Origin: Thermoproteota archaeon
Lineage (GTDB): Archaea; Thermoproteota; Thermoprotei_A; Sulfolobales; Pyrodictiaceae
DNA length: 7,836 nt
Direction of reading: 5' to 3'
Assembly: GCA_013153105.1 (NCBI GenBank)
Contig: JAADFC010000014.1
Coordinates: 1-7,836, forward strand
The position numbers and the translations under genes are program-made. This document shows positions 1-5,918 of the stretch, in pieces. Below the pieces are notes generated by a model. The model was not told the DNA's origin and ran no database searches. It was given only the letters and a program-made list of their open reading frames with translations. Every line of letters begins with the position of its first letter. The stretch's first letter is position 1.

Positions 1-59
1 CGTTGAGGAACTCTAGGAGTGAGCGTGCGCCGGACGGGCGTCTAGCCTTCTTCTTGGCC

Positions 60-89
60 ACGGCTGCCCAGGCCCCTTGGGGGAGCCGT
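60..89. other. Inverted repeat upstream of tRNA-Arg
   Basis: ACGGCT at 60-65 pairs with AGCCGT at 84-89. The stem continues with CCC 67-69 and GGG 81-83 around a single bulged G, giving about 9 bp. A pyrimidine run with two TTC repeats lies just before it, at 46-55. Nothing in 1-211 looks like a convincing gene: the open frame from position 3 ends inside the tRNA and has no family features. The hairpin could be the 3' end of a transcript entering from the left, but this is only an inference. Confidence 0.3.
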
Positions 90-160
90 AGGGGTGGCTG
101 GTATCACCATATTAATGCGGCCCGGGTCTTCGCGATCAGCGTAGAGTCGAATGGAGAGCA

Positions 161-165
161 TATAA
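161..165 (+). promoter_or_regulatory. TATA box, probable tRNA-Arg promoter
   Basis: TATAA within CATATAACC lies about 49 nt before the mature tRNA 5' end. At the usual archaeal spacing of about 26 nt, transcription would begin near 189 and leave a ~23-nt leader for RNase P to remove. It is the best TATA-like element in the 1-211 segment; a second AT-rich patch at 109-115 is further away. Confidence 0.45.
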
Positions 166-211
166 CCTCAAACCCCGGCTCCCAGGCTTCCGGCACGCAG
201 AGGGAGGCGCT

Positions 212-289
212 GGGCCCGTAGTCTAGCCAGGATAGGACGCCGGCCTGCGGAGCCGGTGGTCCGGGGTTCAAATCCCCGCGGGCCCGCCA
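212..289 (+). tRNA. tRNA-Arg, anticodon GCG, with encoded CCA
   Basis: A complete cloverleaf folds by hand. The acceptor GGGCCCG (212-218) pairs with CGGGCCC (279-285). The D stem is GTCT/GGAC (221-224/235-238), with one G·U. The anticodon stem CCGGC/GCCGG (240-244/252-256) closes the loop CTGCGGA, so the anticodon is GCG at 247-249, reading CGC (Arg). The variable loop has 5 nt. The T stem is CGGGG/CCCCG with a TTCAAAT loop. The discriminator is G286 and CCA is encoded at 287-289. The D loop carries GGA, placing A at position 20, a known arginine identity base. There is no intron. Frames translated across it produce a typical spurious tRNA peptide and should not be annotated. Confidence 0.97.
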
Positions 290-306
290 CCCACACTCCA
301 ACAGGA

Positions 307-370
307 CGCGGTGGGGCAGCGCCCTTGGACACCTGCTCCTGCCTCCGCAGGTGCTGCCGGCCCCACCGCG
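307..370 (+). other. Strong stem-loop between tRNA-Arg and the next gene
   Basis: A perfect 10-bp helix joins CGCGGTGGGG (307-316) to CCCCACCGCG (361-370). It continues as CAGC (317-320) with GCTG (353-356) across a CCGG bulge. An apical stem CACCTGC (330-336) pairs with GCAGGTG (347-353) over a 10-nt loop; one base at 353 is shared, so the two inner stems differ by one pair. It fills most of the gap between the tRNA and the GTG at 400. It may be a tRNA 3' trailer or processing structure, a terminator, or the leader of the nucleotidyltransferase gene. I recognise no box C/D, ACA or kink-turn motif. Confidence 0.5.
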
Positions 371-399
371 GCGGGTGCATACGCAGCCTAAGCCTCGCC

Positions 400-1293
400 G
401 TGGAACCCCCCGCCGGGCTTGTCGCCCTGGTTGTGAGGAGGCTAGACGCGGAGACCTACCTGGCCCTGCCCAAGTACACACGGTCACCGCGGGGGCCTTG
501 GACGGCGCCGCTCATGGGACCCGTCAAGAGGGTCTTCAGGGTCTACGAGACCAGGCACCTGCTCGCCGCGGTGAAGCCCGACACAGCCGATCCCCGCTAC
601 GGTGCAACCGTGCCCGTCTACACGCCCTCGGAGGCCACGCTGGTCTGCGGCGGGAGGGACTGCATACCCGAGCCCCTGCGGGCGGAGCTGCCGGAGCCTC
701 TGGCCAGGCTCGCCGAGCGGGGCTGCCTCTACACCACCGGCAGCCACGCGTCATGCATGGCGAGGAGCTGGTCCGACCTGGACCTCGTAGTAGACGGCGC
801 CGGCGGCTGCTGGGGATACGTGCTGGAGCTAGTCTACTCGGAGCGGCCCAGCGGCGTCGACCCGCCCTCCGGGAGCTACGTGGCCCGGGAGGCGGGCGCC
901 CGCGGGCTCGACCCCGCTCTCATCCAGCGCCTTCTCCCCTGGTGGCAGCGGTTCACACTGCCCAGCGGCGTTGAGGTCAGCGTAGCCCTCGTCGACGCCA
1001 GCGCCCGCTGCAGCCCTGAGCGGAGGCTCTTCCAAGTACATGCGGGCAAAAGGGTACGGCTCCGCGTGGAGGCGAAGCCGGAAGCGGAGCGGGGGCTCCT
1101 CGATTACCCGGGGCTCATATCGGAGCCGGGGGCTGTGGTCTACGACGGCTTCTATACGAGCATACTGCTGGCCGCAGGCTGCGTGGAGGTAGAGGGGCCC
1201 TACGTGGAGGCCGTGCTTCCCGACGGCTCCAGGGTGGAGGGGGTGGCTGTCGGGGCCAGGGAGGGGCCGACGCTGCTCCGGCCCTGCGGCTGA
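400..1293 (+). CDS. Predicted nucleotidyltransferase (COG1665-like)
   Basis: About 297 aa from GTG 400. Residues 114-130 hold the hallmark of the polymerase-beta nucleotidyltransferase fold: Gly-Ser at 114-115, then SDLDLV (125-130), whose Asp126 and Asp128 would bind metal. VEV at 191-193 could supply the third carboxylate as Glu192. The N-terminal stretch (LPKYTRSPRGPW, about 23-34) resembles what I recall of the archaeal predicted-nucleotidyltransferase group COG1665; that match is from memory. Substrate is unknown. The frame is open back into the tRNA, but 256-399 translates to a Cys/Arg-rich string over the hairpin at 307-370, so I reject those starts. GTG 400 has no Shine-Dalgarno sequence and could be leaderless; GTG 433 is an alternative. 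It ends 5 bp from the convergent gene at 1299. Confidence 0.75.
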   Translation: MEPPAGLVALVVRRLDAETYLALPKYTRSPRGPWTAPLMGPVKRVFRVYETRHLLAAVKPDTADPRYGATVPVYTPSEATLVCGGRDCIPEPLRAELPEPLARLAERGCLYTTGSHASCMARSWSDLDLVVDGAGGCWGYVLELVYSERPSGVDPPSGSYVAREAGARGLDPALIQRLLPWWQRFTLPSGVEVSVALVDASARCSPERRLFQVHAGKRVRLRVEAKPEAERGLLDYPGLISEPGAVVYDGFYTSILLAAGCVEVEGPYVEAVLPDGSRVEGVAVGAREGPTLLRPCG

Positions 1294-1298
1294 GCGGC

Positions 1299-1649
1299 TT
1301 AGGACGCCGCGCCCAGACCCTCCAAGCCCTGCTCGAGCAGCTTCTTGGCTTCAAGCAGCGCGGCCTTCTTCTCCTCCTCGCTCTCAGCCGCGACCGCCCT
1401 GACTACCGCGGCGAAGAGCTTGTAGAGTGTCACTAGCTCCTCCCTTATCTTCTCACTCTTCTCCTCCAGGTCCGCAATCCTACTATTCATGGTGTCCATA
1501 AGCACGTCTATGGTGTGTAGGATCTCGTCGAGGCCCTCAGCGTGGTGATGATGGTGGTGATGCTCGTGGCCGTGCTCGTGGTGGGTCTCCATAACCTCCT
1601 CGACGACCTTCTGCAGATCCTCCTCCTTCTTCGGCAGCGTCATACGCAT
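1299..1649 (-). CDS. Small His-rich coiled-coil protein, function unknown
   Basis: A 116-aa protein. Residues 4-20 are charged and helical. Residues 23-36 form a histidine cluster (HHEHGHE followed by seven His; 11 His in 14 residues). Residues 40-116 are a Glu/Lys/Leu-rich helix with heptad-like spacing, likely a coiled coil. There is no signal peptide or membrane segment, so it should be cytoplasmic. His clusters of this kind typically bind Ni, Zn or Cu, as in HypB-type metal-storage tails, so metal sequestration is an inference. The His codons mix CAT and CAC, which argues against simple triplet slippage. ATG 1649 follows a G-rich GGTGGGTGTGGG Shine-Dalgarno-like run with about 6 nt spacing. 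A GTG at 1697 would add 16 residues and fits the TATA position better, so the start is uncertain. I do not recognise the family. Confidence 0.75.
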   Translation of the reverse strand: MRMTLPKKEEDLQKVVEEVMETHHEHGHEHHHHHHHAEGLDEILHTIDVLMDTMNSRIADLEEKSEKIREELVTLYKLFAAVVRAVAAESEEEKKAALLEAKKLLEQGLEGLGAAS

Positions 1650-1745
1650 ACGCTTACCCACACCCACCACCCCCGCATGCACAAAGACCCGCTCCACAAC
1701 ACAGCCCGAAAGCCAAGCTGCACAGTCCGCGGAGCACCCAGGCCT

Positions 1746-1756
1746 AGCTAATTAAC
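1746..1756 (-). promoter_or_regulatory. TATA-like element for the His-rich gene
   Basis: On the minus strand this reads TTAATTAGCTA, an AT island in GC-rich DNA just past the stop of the upstream gene at 1766. The predicted transcription start is near 1725, giving a leader of about 76 nt to ATG 1649 or about 28 nt to GTG 1697. Confidence 0.4.
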
Positions 1757-1765
1757 CCAGCGACG

Positions 1766-2062
1766 CTAGCCCCCACCCTCCTCCACGAAAACCTCCTCAC
1801 GCACCTCCTCCTCTACACCCTCAACCACCAGAGGAGCCAGCCTCCTAGCCTCAGCCAGAGCCGCCACAACCTTACGGTAGCCCCTCTCGTCTATACACTT
1901 CGTAACAAGGTGGCGCCCATCCCTCGTAACCGCGTGGACACGCTTCCAGCCGGGCACCCCGCAGTCCTCCCCCCAGAACCTCTCCACAAGCCCAACATAA
2001 GCCAAGCCCTCCAAATGCGCCACGTGGACAAACTCCGGCTCCCCGTGCCCGCCAGTCGCCAC
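1766..2062 (-). CDS. Hypothetical protein (~98 aa)
   Basis: I do not recognise this protein. From GTG 2062 it is 98 aa. It has an apparently mixed strand/helix N-terminal half with HLEGLAYVGLVERFWGE and a GWKRVHAVTRDGRHLV segment that could be a beta hairpin. A helix follows (KVVAALAEARRLA), then a strongly acidic tail (EGVEEEVREEVFVEEGGG). There are two Cys and no signal peptide or membrane helix. GTG 2062 is preferred because GGTGG (2069-2073 on the minus strand) ends 6 nt before it; GTG 2068 would add two residues. An ATG at 2078 opens a different frame with poor protein character. It lies between two other small minus-strand genes, 51 nt downstream of the 57-aa membrane protein gene, and has its own TATA-like element. 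Composition and codon use match neighbouring genes. Confidence 0.65.
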   Translation of the reverse strand: MATGGHGEPEFVHVAHLEGLAYVGLVERFWGEDCGVPGWKRVHAVTRDGRHLVTKCIDERGYRKVVAALAEARRLAPLVVEGVEEEVREEVFVEEGGG

Positions 2063-2103
2063 GACCACCCACCCCCATAACCGCTCAGGCGGAGTGCAAC
2101 CCC

Positions 2104-2109
2104 TATTTT
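2104..2109 (-). promoter_or_regulatory. TATA-like element for the ~98-aa gene
   Basis: The minus strand reads GAAAATAGGG here. Transcription would begin near 2080, placing the G-rich ribosome-binding run directly in a short leader before GTG 2062. It sits just past the TAG of the 57-aa gene (2114-2116), so the ~98-aa gene may be transcribed alone as well as with that gene. Confidence 0.4.
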
Positions 2110-2113
2110 CGGG

Positions 2114-2287
2114 CTAGGCCCGCGGCAGGAGGCACATAACAGCCCAGACAAGCAGCCCCGCCGCGGCAAGCAGCCCCGCCACCTTGAAGAGAAGGGGGGC
2201 CCTGCCGAGCCAGACCGCGCGACGGCCGTAAGCGGCTAAAGCCGCCAGGGCGAGACCCCAAGCCAGAGGCCCGAGGCACATGTACAC
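2114..2287 (-). CDS. Small two-helix membrane protein (57 aa)
   Basis: This is a short frame found by reading the minus strand. From GTG 2287 it encodes 57 aa and ends in TAG at 2114-2116. Two hydrophobic segments are visible: residues 4-20 (CLGPLAWGLALAALAAY) and 36-54 (VAGLLAAAGLLVWAVMCLL). They are joined by a positively charged, Trp-containing loop (GRRAVWLGRAPLLFK). By the positive-inside rule the loop would face the cytoplasm. A GGGGAGG Shine-Dalgarno sequence lies 7 nt before GTG 2287; ATG 2281 and TTG 2293 are alternatives. The frame stays open and hydrophobic upstream of 2293 but has no further ATG, GTG or TTG that I could find. It diverges from the Cys-rich/marC pair across an ~89-bp spacer. 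No family recognised. The ribosome-binding site and hydrophobic pattern are the support; hydrophobic runs also occur by chance in GC-rich DNA. Confidence 0.55.
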   Translation of the reverse strand: MYMCLGPLAWGLALAALAAYGRRAVWLGRAPLLFKVAGLLAAAGLLVWAVMCLLPRA

Positions 2288-2332
2288 CTGCAAGCCTCCC
2301 CCCGCGCCGGCGCAGCACGTGCAGGCTAAGAG

Positions 2333-2340
2333 GGCTATAC
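2333..2340. promoter_or_regulatory. Near-symmetrical TATA element shared by divergent genes
   Basis: GGCTATAC reads as GTATAGCC on the other strand. Rightward, transcription would begin near 2364, about 13 nt before GTG 2377 with the GGGGTGGTGG ribosome-binding run (2361-2370) lying at the start of the leader. Leftward, it would begin near 2311, about 24 nt before GTG 2287, also after which a strong Shine-Dalgarno sequence follows. It is the only TATA-like element I see in the 89-bp spacer. Confidence 0.45.
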
Positions 2341-2376
2341 CCGCCCCCGCCGCTGGAGCCGGGGTGGTGGCCGACA

Positions 2377-2736
2377 GTGGCGGAGGCCGACGGCGACGCC
2401 GAGCTGACAGAGAGAATTGCCAGGTCGCTCGAGGAGCTGGGCTTCTTCCTGGGGCACCGTGAGCTTGACGATCCCCGGCGGGTTGCCGGGCTCATATCCG
2501 CCGCGGGGCTCGAGCAGCTGCTGGAGCTGCGCTTCATAGACTCCAAGAGGCTCTTCTACATCGTCGAGCCCAGCAGGCGCCCCTGCAGGAGCCGCTGCTG
2601 GAGCGAGTGTAGAAGAGGGGGAGACCCCGGCTGCCAGGCGGCCTGCGAGCAGCGCTGCCTAGACGAGCTTAGACGCCGCGTGGCGGAGGCGTTGCGCAAT
2701 GCCGCTCGCCGGGGGAGACGCGGGAGACCTGGTTAG
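2377..2736 (+). CDS. Cys-rich protein with paired Cx3Cx3C motifs, function unknown
   Basis: A 119-aa protein. Residues 8-66 look helical and end in LRFIDSKRLFYIVEPSRR. Residues 70-94 carry six Cys in a mirrored pattern: C70-x3-C74-x3-C78, seven residues, then C86-x3-C90-x3-C94. The tail is basic (RRGRRGRPG). The spacing puts each Cys triplet on one face of a helix, so a helical hairpin locked by up to three disulfides is plausible; a metal or Fe-S site is the alternative. Hyperthermophilic crenarchaea are known to stabilise intracellular proteins with disulfides. GTG 2377 follows GGGGTGGTGG with a 6-nt gap. The end overlaps the start of the MarC gene by 38 nt, which suggests coupled translation. 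There is no signal peptide. I do not recognise the family. Confidence 0.75.
   Translation: MAEADGDAELTERIARSLEELGFFLGHRELDDPRRVAGLISAAGLEQLLELRFIDSKRLFYIVEPSRRPCRSRCWSECRRGGDPGCQAACEQRCLDELRRRVAEALRNAARRGRRGRPG
2685..2689 (+). promoter_or_regulatory. Ribosome-binding site of the MarC gene inside the upstream gene
   Basis: GGAGG lies 9 nt before ATG 2699 and within the last codons of the Cys-rich gene. It fixes the MarC start at 2699 and supports co-translation from one mRNA. Confidence 0.6.
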
Positions 2737-3337
2737 GGCCGTGCTCCTACTATTCATAGCCGTCGACCCCCTGGGCAACGCGCCACTGTTCTACGCGATA
2801 ACCTCGGCGATGAGCAGCGAGGAGCGCAGACGCATAGTATCACGGAGCATAAAGGTTGCACTCCTAATACTAGCATCATTCGCCCTAGCAGGGGACACAC
2901 TCCTCCACTACTTCGGCCTGACAATAGCCGACCTCAGGATAGCCGGGGGAGTCATACTCTTCATCTACGGCGTAATAGGCATACTCGGCCACACCGAGGC
3001 GACAATGCTGCGCAGCCCCGCAGAGGCCGAGAGCCTAGCCATAGTACCCCTAGCCACACCCCTCCTCGCAGGCCCCGCAGCGATAGCCACCGTGGTCTAC
3101 ATCAAAGCCGTGGCAGGCCTCCACACCGCCCTAGCATCGATAGCGTTCATAACCGCGTTGACCTACATCACCCTCTACTACAGCGACAAGCTCATGGAGA
3201 AAATGGGCGAAAACGGTTCGATAGCACTCTCAAAGATAATGTCAATACTACTGGCAGCCATAGCAGTAGCGATGATAAGAACCGGGATAGAGGAGGCCAT
3301 CCGGGCAATCCGCGCCGAGGGCCAGGTGAGCGGGTAA
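2699..3337 (+). CDS. MarC family integral membrane protein
   Basis: A 212-aa polytopic membrane protein of the MarC (UPF0056) family, a typical length for it. Family features are FIAVDPLGNAPLF at 19-31, ADLRIAGGVILF at 77-88 and IVPLATPLLAGPAAI at 115-129. These include the Pro/Gly-containing repeats of the two halves. About six hydrophobic segments are visible: 11-31, 52-70, 80-97, 112-135, 140-160 and 177-195. The family sits in the cytoplasmic membrane. Its substrate is not established, and the old link of E. coli MarC to multiple antibiotic resistance did not hold up, so no transport role is assigned. ATG 2699 has GGAGG 9 nt upstream and overlaps the Cys-rich gene. It converges on ppsA with a 55-bp gap. 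Confidence 0.92.
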   Translation: MPLAGGDAGDLVRAVLLLFIAVDPLGNAPLFYAITSAMSSEERRRIVSRSIKVALLILASFALAGDTLLHYFGLTIADLRIAGGVILFIYGVIGILGHTEATMLRSPAEAESLAIVPLATPLLAGPAAIATVVYIKAVAGLHTALASIAFITALTYITLYYSDKLMEKMGENGSIALSKIMSILLAAIAVAMIRTGIEEAIRAIRAEGQVSG

Positions 3338-3375
3338 ACAGGCTGCCAGGGAAAACCATGAGCCCGGGAGGAGAG

Positions 3376-3394
3376 GAGGCGCCAGCGGCGCCTC
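3376..3394. terminator. Inverted repeat between convergent marC-like and ppsA genes
   Basis: GAGGCGCC (3376-3383) and GGCGCCTC (3387-3394) form a perfect 8-bp stem with an AGC loop, overlapping the TGA of ppsA. On the minus strand, pyrimidine-rich sequence and a TTTT run follow, suiting archaeal T-tract termination of ppsA. On the plus strand there is no T run after it, so any effect on the MarC transcript is uncertain. Confidence 0.45.
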
Positions 3395-5810
3395 AGAGGC
3401 CGCCGAGCATGTCGAGCCTACGCCTTATCTCGTCGAGCCGGCGCAGCATTATACGGCGCTCCACGCTGGCCACGAGGCGGCGCGTGGCTATCACCGCGTC
3501 CGGGTTGACGCTTATACTGTCGATCCCGTTCTCGACGAGGAACTCGACTATCTCCGGGTACACGCTTGGAGCCTGGCCACATATGGACACGGTCTTGCCC
3601 TGCCTGTGCGCAGCCTCTATCAGCATCTTTATCGCCCGCAGCACCGCCGGGTCACGCTCGTCGAAGTAGCCCATCTCGGCAAGCAGCTGGGAGTCCCTGT
3701 CAACACCCAAGACGAGCTGGGTCAAATCGTTGCTGCCTATGCTGAAGCCGTCGACAAGCTTAGCGAACTCATCAGCTAAGAAGACGACGCTAGGCACCTC
3801 GGCCATAATCCATACCTTGAAGTCCTTGTTCCTCTCCAGCCCCTCGTCAGCCATTATCTCGAGGACACGCTCAACCTCCCAGGTCGTCCTCACGAAGGGA
3901 AGCATTACCCACACGTTCTTAAGCCCCATCTCCTCCCTGACCTTCTTTATCGCGCGCACCTCTAGCCTGAACGCCTTCTCGTAGGCCGGGTGTATATAGC
4001 GGGAGACGCCGCGCCAGCCTAGCATCGGGTTACGCTCCTCGGGCTCATACTTCTCGCCGCCCTTCAGGCCACGATACTCGTTAGTCTTGAAGTCGCTGAA
4101 GCGGACTACGACAGGCCTCGGGTAGATGGCGCTAGCCACCTTAGCTATGCCCTGCGCCAGCCTGTCGACGAACTGGTCCTGCCTACCCTGCTCTATCATG
4201 TATAGAGGGTGCTCGCCTATCCAGTCGGTCAATATGAACTCTATTCTCATGAGCCCTATACCGTCGAAGGGGAGGTGCACATAGCGGTCTATCGCGTCGG
4301 GCTCGCCCAAGTTCATGTATATCTTGGTGCCAGTGACAGGGTATAGGTCACGGAGAACCTCCTCCGATATCGCCGCGCCCGCGGCGGCCTTCTCCTCCCG
4401 CTTAGGCTTGCCTATCTCGACGCGGCCCTCGTAGACGACCCCGCGGCTACCATCAACGGTTATCAGCATGCCAGTCTTTATCTTCTTAGTTGCCTCGCGC
4501 GTACCCACGACGGCTGGTATGCCAAGCTCGCGGGAGACTATGGCCGCATGGCTAGTCATGCCGCCCTCGTCGGTCACTATCGCCGCAGCCTTCTTCATTA
4601 TCGGAACCCAGTCGGGGTCTGTCATGCGCGTCACTAGTATGTCGCCCTTCTGGAACTTCTCCGCCTCGGGGCTATGCGGGTCGAGAATCACGCGTGCCAC
4701 GCCAGTAGCCACGCCGGGGCTGGCGGGGAGCCCCCGGACGAGGATGCGAGCCTGCTCCGGCGGGACGGCCTCCTCCGCCTCCTTTTCCCGGCCAGCCTCG
4801 GCCTTCCTGCGGCTCCACACGGTCTCATACCTGGCCTGCACTATGAATATGTTGTTCGGAGGCTGTATATCCTTGTCTATGGCCCACTCTATGTCCATCG
4901 GGTGCTGGTAGTGGTTCTCTATCATTATACCGTACCGCGCCAGCTGCTTAACCTCATCGTCGCTCAGGCTGGGCTTCTCAGCCAGGTCGGGGGGCACCGG
5001 CTTCTCGACGTTAACCCCTTTCTCGGGGTCGTAGACTATCATTATCGTCTTCTTGCTTATCCTCCTCTCCTTTATCTCAAGCGTCTTCTTGTCTACAACG
5101 AACTCGTCCGGGGTTACCTTGCCTCCCACTACCGCCTCGCCGAGGCCCCAGCTGGACTCTATCACTATCACATTCGGGTCCCCGGTGGCGGGGTGTATGG
5201 TGAACATGACTCCGGCGCTGCGGCTGTTTACCATCTTCTGCACTACAACGGCCATGGCTACCTTCATGTGGTCTATACCCTTCTCCGCGCGGTAGGCTAT
5301 CGCGCGGGCAGTGAACAGGCTGGCCCAGCAGTCCCGCACCCTCGCAACCACGTTGTCCTCGCCCTTCACGTTGAGGTAGGTCTCCTGCTGCCCCGCGAAG
5401 CTCGCCTCGGGGAGGTCCTCGGCGGATGCACTGCTCCTAACCGCGACCAGGGGCTCATCTAGGCCTATCCTCTTGGCCAGCTCCCGGTAGGCGGAGCGTA
5501 TACTCTCCTCGATGTCGCTGGGCATGGGCGTGCTGCGTATGAGCTCGCGTATCTCCCTGCTGACCCTCTCGAGGCTCGCGGGGTCGTCTACGTTTACCTT
5601 GGAGAGCAGCTCACGGATACGCTGCTCCAGCCCCGTCTCGCGTATGAACCTGCGGTAGGCGTGTGTCGTGACGACGAAGCCCGGCGGGACCGGCACGCCA
5701 GCGGCGACAAGCTCGCCGAGGTTGGCACCCTTGCCGCCGGCGAGGTCTACATCATCGCGGCGAAGCTTCTCTATCCACACGATTATAGGAGCAGGCTCGG
5801 GCTTTGCCAT
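3393..5810 (-). CDS. ppsA: Phosphoenolpyruvate synthase (pyruvate, water dikinase)
   Basis: An 805-aa enzyme converting pyruvate + ATP + H2O to PEP + AMP + phosphate, the entry step of gluconeogenesis from pyruvate in the cytoplasm. The domain order is full. The ATP-binding domain (about 10-340) has GGKGANLGEL at 25-34, RSSASAEDL at 125-133 and DIEWAID at 306-312. The swivelling phosphohistidine domain (about 355-460) has GGMTSHAAIVSRE, with His421 as the phosphorylated residue. The PEP/pyruvate TIM barrel (about 485-790) has LMRIEFIL near 520, MAEVPS at 669-674, GSNDLTQLVLGVDRD at 692-706 and CGQAPS at 745-750, with Cys745 as the expected proton donor. No key residue is missing. ATG 5810 has GGGTG 6 nt upstream; GTG 5819 would add three residues. 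It has its own promoter and ends facing the MarC gene. Some archaeal homologues also run toward ATP in glycolysis; direction here cannot be read from sequence. Confidence 0.97.
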   Translation of the reverse strand: MAKPEPAPIIVWIEKLRRDDVDLAGGKGANLGELVAAGVPVPPGFVVTTHAYRRFIRETGLEQRIRELLSKVNVDDPASLERVSREIRELIRSTPMPSDIEESIRSAYRELAKRIGLDEPLVAVRSSASAEDLPEASFAGQQETYLNVKGEDNVVARVRDCWASLFTARAIAYRAEKGIDHMKVAMAVVVQKMVNSRSAGVMFTIHPATGDPNVIVIESSWGLGEAVVGGKVTPDEFVVDKKTLEIKERRISKKTIMIVYDPEKGVNVEKPVPPDLAEKPSLSDDEVKQLARYGIMIENHYQHPMDIEWAIDKDIQPPNNIFIVQARYETVWSRRKAEAGREKEAEEAVPPEQARILVRGLPASPGVATGVARVILDPHSPEAEKFQKGDILVTRMTDPDWVPIMKKAAAIVTDEGGMTSHAAIVSRELGIPAVVGTREATKKIKTGMLITVDGSRGVVYEGRVEIGKPKREEKAAAGAAISEEVLRDLYPVTGTKIYMNLGEPDAIDRYVHLPFDGIGLMRIEFILTDWIGEHPLYMIEQGRQDQFVDRLAQGIAKVASAIYPRPVVVRFSDFKTNEYRGLKGGEKYEPEERNPMLGWRGVSRYIHPAYEKAFRLEVRAIKKVREEMGLKNVWVMLPFVRTTWEVERVLEIMADEGLERNKDFKVWIMAEVPSVVFLADEFAKLVDGFSIGSNDLTQLVLGVDRDSQLLAEMGYFDERDPAVLRAIKMLIEAAHRQGKTVSICGQAPSVYPEIVEFLVENGIDSISVNPDAVIATRRLVASVERRIMLRRLDEIRRRLDMLGGL

Positions 5811-5851
5811 GAGGTGCACCCGGGAGGGGTGGGACCCTAGGGGGCCGATGG

Positions 5852-5858
5852 AATAAAA
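5852..5858 (-). promoter_or_regulatory. TATA box of ppsA
   Basis: The minus strand reads CCTTTTATTC here. Transcription would begin near 5829, leaving a ~19-nt leader that includes GGGTG before ATG 5810. The AT run stands out sharply from its GC-rich surroundings. Confidence 0.6.
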
Positions 5859-5918
5859 GGCTGACTAGCCCCGCATTACACGGCGACAAGCGCCCTATCG
5901 TCTATAGTCGAGAGGCTC

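Noticed and set aside
3..221. Plus-strand open frame at the left edge
   Set aside because: It runs into the tRNA, has no ribosome-binding site or family features, and crosses the hairpin at 60-89.
256..399. N-terminal extension of the nucleotidyltransferase starting inside the tRNA
   Set aside because: The start lies in the tRNA, and the translated stretch is Cys/Arg-rich over a perfect hairpin; it does not look like protein.
104..487. Minus-strand ORF of 127 aa across the tRNA
   Set aside because: Its ARGDLNPGPPAPQAG-like segment is the well-known translation of a tRNA gene; the rest is antisense to the hairpin and the nucleotidyltransferase start.
1542..1751. Plus-strand ORF with Val/Met and Thr-His repeats
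   Set aside because: It is the antisense reading of the His cluster and the upstream leader; no ribosome-binding site.
2103..2546. 147-aa minus-strand ORF
   Set aside because: Ser-rich low-complexity sequence antisense to the Cys-rich gene; another frame of the same strand (2114-2287) has better coding signs.
4674..5462. 262-aa plus-strand ORF opposite ppsA
   Set aside because: It is fully antisense to a conserved enzyme; its His/Tyr/Leu-rich composition is what the reverse of ppsA codons gives, with no domain.
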